DNA of 34,801 nt from a virus. Positions 32,301 through 34,801 of the stretch are shown piece after piece. The translations under genes were made by a program, and so were the position numbers. How positions within the stretch are numbered: position 1 is the stretch's first letter; the number at the start of each line of letters is the position of its first letter. The notes under the pieces were generated by a model. The model was given only the letters and a program-made list of their open reading frames with translations, did no database searches and was not told the origin of the DNA. The DNA is taken from IMG/VR virus record IMGVR_UViG_3300030109_002436, positions 1 through 34,801 of that record; one strand, 5' to 3'.

Positions 32301-32442
32301 AAAACCTTTTTGGGTTAGTCCTTTAGGGCCTGCTGCGGAAAGGGTTTATGATGGCGTAACTTTTAATTTAAAACCAGCTGACTTTATCCCTTTATATAGT
32401 CAATTAGATACACGTGCATTTGGGGATGCTGCACGACAATAA
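23389..32442 (+). CDS. Giant 3017-aa polyvalent virion/ejection protein
   Basis: One uninterrupted frame fills a quarter of the window. Parts by approximate residue: 1-130 soluble start; 138-183 and 290-410 glycine/alanine-rich hydrophobic segments; 410-620 alpha/beta part; 640-780 acidic linkers; 780-2000 long helical charged stretches; 2040-2120 Gln/Lys coiled coil; about 2120-2330 a domain with YYTTLMHEIGESFVNQEI (His2206, Glu2207), like a zinc peptidase but with Glu where the second His of HExxH should be; about 2420-2655 helical; 2663-2690 and about 2882-2908 membrane helices; and a C-terminal region with FVDESIVRPNSAERPTW and WQLKSFYYAYGKN, which I associate with the LPD38-type end of large phage polyvalent proteins. 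It should be carried in the head and ejected with DNA, as T7 gp16 is. I see no RNA polymerase or transglycosylase motif. Confidence 0.8.
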   Translation: MATEYNELDQIGTRRSEAEQRKRFVESTPEVDIVGTRSTYNPIFDTSDTPVVDNPVEAFMAGVQSGIKNVSAQNINMNAAFKTFMGKDEEAQALLEKANTFEYEASLPLMNMEQFDEFLEEPTFVGFMNQMAGATGQFIPSAVATLVEAGAIAAAGVGLTVATGGTAPAALIGTGSAGAAALRQVPKGIARRGSHSKTKDYLNNIIKKQYQNSLDVKAKRRPTKPLMPRELADLENYIYPALRAEKLARNGKRGALLGAFGQEFRQGSGIAFSDYADQDMKGREEAMKSFAQGGVFGLIGVGSEYLVASQVLKRFKKTPLTRKNLKDDIFKYDKPKSQMLKDFGGIAGVTAFSEGIAEGLQEELSVQQKFSIDDAYTKANANLDRAHAYFAGFFGGLGLGGGIGGVTAVTNKARQFLHTTADNEFARRQAESRARVVANETGVIQEAAAAIQDQFGFAFDTKSTKDSVWVDLGTRTQFEKVQEMLFKKYGDKIIAVPSFGRGALFTTNPLKAEQYQAFLDTNRDDEAMHDDLLSKILGYTKPRDNSDGWVVYIRDTQTGNQVWYQQTDATPDESNTTGVMVAKDQAYKILGKANLGQKGRYVVDVQTREEHIQERLDAIPESEREVAFFDEETKQPSTKKQNIDETTTEETTPEPTPDIPPKVMETARRRVGNRKNVSRDVNAEDAMRPIINNFGTDGAIAFINAAYDQANENAEADTKITPERKQRIIESNEAQRQKDIKNLEDQRPDPKDRKAFMDMDDGLDGTSETTEEGEQSIDVEIEALIDELKGATPDSLKGINQQLQLYGMDLTYQQVKAVQSILNSIGSSRGKVYRETGEFETKQETKRRTDYTDAQLEEGRRFLLKRKIIPPKTRANEENIAKLNKAIAELAPFETLSETEKNKIAKELSEIPPSELPQSLNLGREVVSEKQVPVKEVVDLGKKTIKDLPKKQKQALLVFIQELDKGISSLEAQIDTKPQDAEILEALKLVRSDLLQYINPFVKYLESGLEEEVSALGDSVIAEVENITPLTSSEAELTPKSTPLDKANIKDAIKGEKIFKIDDPVIMERGGNGTLQNPFTDPSQLNGKNTTIENSAFYIRKGDEKANEGLIREARSLIHINFRKEFDAVSDKFSTNLLKRFIEKTRKDRKTIIKQKEDLESYPELLNQQKQVEQDFNKLRNEIDNTKDLKDTATQNAERYKELTERKADIARKLELSLQEAENVTEFLRIVPLAELGTLRRSVDVVQELDMQSDDKFVLVMHEVDNAQPLIRQSKNSITNIEEYINDIVAYGIDAGKNRNENKQLKFRIKSAYNHKRNSKSKGQDADIGVMASRMVTLMRYTQRRDQTIDKIGDKSFEQLRALGFVDLINALNSYGHVLEYYPEGTKNMNTMKNKKDFGPGITLTNNFIVGSNAKTVKAILRDLQNLQTKQDKGANTEIEQELTDMFGKKAMSVVLGDKRTKARSKLNLEPKNEKATPSVPITSNFVYGMILEDPTSGIYKLSDGTELSFTAINKTFLKQEQSVNILNTSQKLLYIKRIDLYKEKVSLQDATEANAKRLGFDSLEEFIEATEGYVGDVNLETISNKMDKLVEFGYVGFLPDGSYDPETKVEEASVNRESDLGSGSQVRRIPTVLVREELSKAYKTIIRTLEDGTQEVLNPALAKKYLKKIKRKDGKEEYAWKGKDVQQGLPYKGRTYRDRFFVPISFLSYWKNEVKGNKNIKENRSFIQYVQQTIDGVAFPLMQLSALMDIAAKYAQQTDQDPIIINEPINVWLEDVVGVQDALKDPDISDQGKAYAENLDTLIAGVGDKAAQNFEKARGEADLFSQMAEQEEIRFRGRGGRYSPDLAKPILKDAKGKPILDKDGNEQLLEEAQRKQLLKEFVNYEIDETLEQQEIEDSFFGVPSDMTVEDAKKLVFEPLQMEQAKGGKIDSTYIIAKRKFVPPRKLEMPKKTIPKNPKPKTIIAPKMEQELNNIEDSSLPDNLLYSSDAFSGVYEPGGQQIQTEPEPQEESTFEGLPDAETMAEMTTEEQQAIFEEGYEDYQMSQEQEQKQPKKQTEARKRVEAKKKAKKQQTQNKAANALKQRQARILQQRKANKAKLETANKTRITITERILQAARRLGLQRDVQIIHIDEQIGREADGNFSLGSGGANAKLQNAIDDLKARIDRGEKKFGRNVRFKNGDVIIIAPNATVIGKAKGYYTTLMHEIGESFVNQEIDRSLKNPRIRKKLLEAFNKVKNKTPAYQKENGFYEWVADNFGSAIRKELGITKDLYSETLEKMNKPAQGWFTRLAKQLVGFYNALPDALKIRMEANETAQEYIDNIAKGIRFPISNAKLSYETKAKIEEELDFLMGPETYSEKELRKIVLKAQKLLRSDKLPNWLQKIFFTGDSRLRNLGPIGEAIANFYYSQSRTKTKTGLLLAKQAKAQQYISKVADILEVTDNFNVLQANFYSTLTDEQNAILQAAESDIATADLQNPKAVELRNLLKEMYEDLGLKELGVKERANFFPRIIAIYELAGNEQVRTDLINLLAEKNPKVTRAEIVNAVDNLVKKGQGQIDFEAKTNDPLEIGVLFKYKPLFENVTRTELRNINAIEAPEVALKKYIDKAVMRHEFEKRGGVEYLRNLMDKLTPEQQEIAQEIQDGIMGRVTPIQNGMLRWANNVGLVLNIITLLAFTVLASLPDLAGPVLRSRSADVRPIFDTIKYMIKNPQEARELSKEIGVIGVDAMSTFFINAGEVDFLNQTGQKVSNTFFRVTGLEAFTRFTRVFATGMGKQFMINHAKKAKAGDLTSQSYLEELQVTADEVLLWSQGKASPEIRAKVNEGLARFVDESIVRPNSAERPTWANDPRYALIWQLKSFYYAYGKNIVGGAMRDAKGNAKNGGISAAAMPLVFMALMLLPLTILGWEIREFTKAGLAWFLPGVSPNDPGVDYYRTDSMTNGQYYTELIDRTGMLGPGSMALPMFLESHRHGKPFWVSPLGPAAERVYDGVTFNLKPADFIPLYSQLDTRAFGDAARQ

Positions 32443-32458
32443 TATGGTAGAATAAATT

Positions 32459-32833
32459 ATGGCGTATTCAGACACAATAAAATTAGTAGTAGGAGACACA
32501 CTTCCTGAACTTACTTTTAACTTAAAAGACAGTAATACTGCTGCTTCTGGTAAAACTTTAGATGCAGAAGATAGCACAACTTGGGCTGCAGTTAATTTAA
32601 CTGGTGGTGCTGTAAAGTTAAGAATAAGAGAAGTAGGCAAAACGACTGTGTTATCTACTATTACAGCTACACTTTCTGCCCCTAGTGCAGGCACTTGTAC
32701 TCTGATATTCCCATCAGGAACATGGTCAACCGCAGGTACTTTCGAAGGCGAAATAGAGTTTACTAAATCAGATGGCAATATCCAAACCGTACAAGACTTT
32801 ATTAAGTTTAAAGTACGTGATGACTTTGATTAA
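32459..32833 (+). CDS. Small beta-sandwich tail protein (BppU-like N-terminal pattern)
   Basis: The product is 124 aa starting MAYSDTIKLVVGDTLPELTF. The pattern 'VVGDTLPELTFNLKD', then 'NLTGGAVKLRIREVG' and later TFEGEIEFTKSDGNIQTVQD fits the Ig-like domain seen at the start of BppU-type baseplate proteins and in many small phage tail proteins. It is all-beta, with no membrane segment. It is the first gene after the ejection block and before the fibre-type genes, so it is probably an adaptor for fibres or a neck decoration. The ribosome binding site is weak (GGTAGAATAAATT). Confidence 0.65.
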   Translation: MAYSDTIKLVVGDTLPELTFNLKDSNTAASGKTLDAEDSTTWAAVNLTGGAVKLRIREVGKTTVLSTITATLSAPSAGTCTLIFPSGTWSTAGTFEGEIEFTKSDGNIQTVQDFIKFKVRDDFD

Positions 32834-33837
32834 TGGCATTCAAAGTTGTAGTAAGTTTTCAAAGCTTACAAGCTGTAATAGACACAGATTCTGTTGAGTC
32901 TGTAAGTGTATTTCAACACCTTAAAAACACGGTACAGTATCTAGATTTACAACAAATTGTTGCATTTCAACAGCTTACTGCTGCAGACGTAACAATAGAC
33001 GCAGACACCTTAAACAGGTACTTTACTGCACAATACAACTCTCCTAACGCAGAATCTTTTAGTTTTACTGATTCAGAAGTGTTTGAGGTTGGTAAAGGAC
33101 TAGGCGACACGCCAACAATAACAGAACAATTAGCTAACGCTATGCAAAAACCTTTAACAGAATCTGTTTCTGTAAGTGAAGATTTTAGTAAAGTAGTTAC
33201 TTACCTTAGAGATTTTACAGAATCTACTAGTGTATCAGAGTCCCATACGTACGCTTTTGGTAAAAACCCATCTGATTCTGTAAGCATTAGTGAATCACAA
33301 GTCTTTGATGTAAGCACAGTATTAGCGGATAGTTATTCTTTTAGTGATTCTCAAGTACTAGAAATGTCTAATTTATTAGAAGATTCCTTTAGTGTAGGCG
33401 AATCTTTAGCTAGAACAGTAGTTTACTCACGTGATTTTGCAGATGCTTATGGTCTAGATGACACAGCTTCTGCTAGTGATGATTTAGCTACAGAGAGCAA
33501 TTTAAACAAAACGAACATTGTTACAATGGCAGAATCTTCTGCATTTGCGTTCACCCCAGGTGATATTGCAGAGGGAATATCCGTGTCCGAATCTTACGTT
33601 AGTTCGTTCGTGCCGGGTGACATTGCAGAGGGAGTGTCCGTAGCAGAGGCCTATGTGTCTAGTTTTGCTATGGGTACTATAGCGGAAACGGCAACAATTA
33701 GTGAGAGTGCTGCATTTGTCTTCTCACCAGTTTTTGCAGATACTGCTACAATAAGTGAATCAATTGATGTAGAATTGATACAAGGAGGCGGGCCTATTAA
33801 TGTCACACCTCTTAATAATAGTATGTTAAACGCTTAA
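32833..33837 (+). CDS. Repetitive 'SVSES' tail/fibre protein, 334 aa
   Basis: After a start region of about 75 residues the protein is built from imperfect repeats of 18-20 residues, each with a core such as ESVSVSED, ESTSVSES, DSVSISES, DSYSFSDS or DSFSVGES, separated by hydrophobic spacers (VVTYLRDF, QVFDVSTVLA). Near the C terminus are two very similar 19-residue units (GDIAEGISVSESYVSSFVP type) and a third, weaker one. Alternating Ser/Val and regular spacing suggest stacked beta-strands, as in a solenoid or a trimeric fibre shaft. It ends with NVTPLNNSMLNA, which may be a bracket for the next tail part. The start overlaps the previous stop (TTAATGG). Host binding is plausible but not shown. 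Confidence 0.7.
   Translation: MAFKVVVSFQSLQAVIDTDSVESVSVFQHLKNTVQYLDLQQIVAFQQLTAADVTIDADTLNRYFTAQYNSPNAESFSFTDSEVFEVGKGLGDTPTITEQLANAMQKPLTESVSVSEDFSKVVTYLRDFTESTSVSESHTYAFGKNPSDSVSISESQVFDVSTVLADSYSFSDSQVLEMSNLLEDSFSVGESLARTVVYSRDFADAYGLDDTASASDDLATESNLNKTNIVTMAESSAFAFTPGDIAEGISVSESYVSSFVPGDIAEGVSVAEAYVSSFAMGTIAETATISESAAFVFSPVFADTATISESIDVELIQGGGPINVTPLNNSMLNA
33559..33729 (+). repeat. Three tandem 57-bp coding repeats
   Basis: Units start at 33559, 33616 and 33673. The first two differ at few codons (GDIAEG...SSF); the third is more diverged (GTIAETATISESAAF). They are less AT-rich than the rest of the gene. Such units allow quick length change of a fibre shaft. Confidence 0.75.
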
Positions 33838-33849
33838 AGCGAGGTAATT

Positions 33850-34278
33850 ATGTCTAAAATACAAGACAACCTAAAAATGAAAGGTCGTTTGCAAGTTAGC
33901 CTAAATGGCGAAGTTGTACGTGACATTGACAACTTAGTGGTTACTGCAGGTAAAGGCTATGTAGCAGACCGTATGAAGAATAACTCCAGCGTCATGTCTC
34001 ACATGGCTATTGGTAGTGGTACAACAGCGGCAGCTGCTGGTAATACAGCATTAGGTACAGAACTTGGTAGGGTTTCTCTAACAAGTACTACTGTTTCTAG
34101 TAATGTTGTTACTTACGTAGCTACTTTTGCAGCAGGCACTGGCACAGGCGCAGTTACAGAAGCAGGTATACTTACAGCCTCTTCTGGTGGAACTATGCTT
34201 TGTAGAACAGTGTTCTCAGTTGTCAATAAAGGGTCAGCTGACTCAATGACCATCACTTGGACTGTAACAGTAAGTTAA
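33850..34278 (+). CDS. Conserved phage tail-region protein, 142 aa
   Basis: The product starts MSKIQDNLKMKGRLQVSLNG. It contains a motif I know from many phage structural proteins, 'MSHMAIGSGTTAAAAGNTAL' followed by GTELGRVSLTSTTV, and ends with TITWTVTVS. It is all-beta, rich in Thr, Gly and Ala. Members of this family lie among tail-fibre genes and are often annotated only as structural proteins. GAGG before ATG 33850 supports the start; the gene is 12 bp after the repetitive fibre gene and 14 bp before the next. Confidence 0.75.
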   Translation: MSKIQDNLKMKGRLQVSLNGEVVRDIDNLVVTAGKGYVADRMKNNSSVMSHMAIGSGTTAAAAGNTALGTELGRVSLTSTTVSSNVVTYVATFAAGTGTGAVTEAGILTASSGGTMLCRTVFSVVNKGSADSMTITWTVTVS

Positions 34279-34292
34279 AATAGGAGTAATTT

Positions 34293-34801
34293 ATGGGCGT
34301 AGTTTTTACAAACAATGCCGAAACTACTCTAGCAGCGGCTATATCTAGTACAAGTGCTACCAGCATATCCGTTACTAGCAGTAGCACCTTTCCTACCGTA
34401 GGCGCAGGAGAATATTTCTACGCCACGGTAACTGACGGCACTAATCTTGAAATTGTTAAGATTACTGCTGTTTCAGGCACCACATGGACTGTAGTTCGTG
34501 CATCAGACAATACTACTGCAAGAACCTTTGCTAATGGTTCTACGGTACAGTTAAGAACGACTGCAGCGCTTCTTACGGACATACAAGAGAACATTGCATC
34601 TAAATCAGCTAACCAGACAGTTTACAACGCTACAGCGGCTTCTAGTGCAACTGCCTATGATGTAGGTATAAACCCAGGCGTAGAAGCTAATGCTATGGTA
34701 TTTCTTGATGGTGTTATGCAACACCATGATACTTTTAGCTTTAGTGGTAGTACATTAACTTTTGATGCAGCTCCGACAAATGGCACGAAAATAGAGGTGA
34801 T
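34293..34801 (+). CDS. Partial tail-fibre-like protein (N-terminal 169 residues)
   Basis: ATG 34293 follows AGGAG at normal spacing, and the frame is open to the window edge. The product starts MGVVFTNNAETTLAAAISST and has the N-terminal fibre pattern 'YFYATVTDGTNLEIVKITAV', then TARTFANGSTVQLRTTAALL, common in phage tail-fibre proteins where it connects to the tail. A following part (VEANAMVFLDGVMQHHDTFS) resembles a repeated fibre domain known from marine phages. The receptor-binding end is outside the window. Confidence 0.75.
   Translation, partial: MGVVFTNNAETTLAAAISSTSATSISVTSSSTFPTVGAGEYFYATVTDGTNLEIVKITAVSGTTWTVVRASDNTTARTFANGSTVQLRTTAALLTDIQENIASKSANQTVYNATAASSATAYDVGINPGVEANAMVFLDGVMQHHDTFSFSGSTLTFDAAPTNGTKIEV

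Noticed and set aside
23389-32442. Virion RNA polymerase of N4 type in the giant protein
   Set aside because: The size would fit, but I could not find the expected polymerase motifs; helical, peptidase-like and LPD38-like segments explain it better.

Overview
The window looks like about 35 kb of an AT-rich, tailed double-stranded DNA phage with a short (podovirus-type) tail. The evidence is a full packaging and virion block: small and large terminase, a P22-type portal, scaffold, a DUF4043/N4-gp56-type capsid protein, two adaptor-like proteins, then four large 'internal virion/ejection' candidates. There is no tape-measure, sheath or tube gene. Gene density, overlapping start/stop codons and the many tiny genes also fit a lytic phage. 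The protein types and low GC resemble uncultured marine podoviruses, but the host cannot be fixed from the sequence. Both ends cut through genes. No DNA polymerase, helicase, RNA polymerase, integrase or tRNA gene is seen, so replication genes must lie outside.

Layout. 1-122: start of a minus-strand gene running off the edge. 219-629: a lone plus-strand gene with its own promoter-like sequence, a structural-looking product and a hairpin after it. 809-6414: a tight minus-strand operon of twelve genes centred on a MoxR-type AAA+ ATPase and a metallopeptidase/VWA protein. These two are interleaved with two paralogous proteins (274 and 220 aa) that share both ends, and followed by three tiny overlapping membrane-protein genes. 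6415-7031: a non-coding control region with nine exact and several near copies of TGGTTCCA, an AT-rich core, palindromes and a long hairpin; it is a candidate replication origin or operator array. 7032-8343: a second minus-strand operon of small genes. One encodes a 59-aa predicted membrane protein ending in DFDYDEIPF, very like the C-terminal tip of bacterial SSB. 8344-8647: a divergent control region with a second copy of the long hairpin, a G-rich tract and a T7A7 promoter. 8648-34801: the plus-strand late region.

Late region. Small terminase and a phage-type lysozyme come first. Four consecutive ultra-basic small proteins (25 to 94 aa) then precede a large terminase with an N-terminal zinc ribbon. 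Portal and scaffold follow. The capsid gene appears to be its own unit, with an extended -10 promoter, a leader of about 195 nt full of short hairpins, and a strong terminator after the gene. Then come connectors, an ejection block ending in a 3017-aa multidomain protein, and finally receptor/tail-fibre-like genes.

Most unusual points: the membrane-anchored SSB-tip mimic; the pair of hairpins that keep their shape while their stem sequences differ; the TGGTTCCA array; the MoxR/VWA module with its paralogous partner proteins; the lysine-rich micro-protein cassette; and the structured capsid-gene leader.
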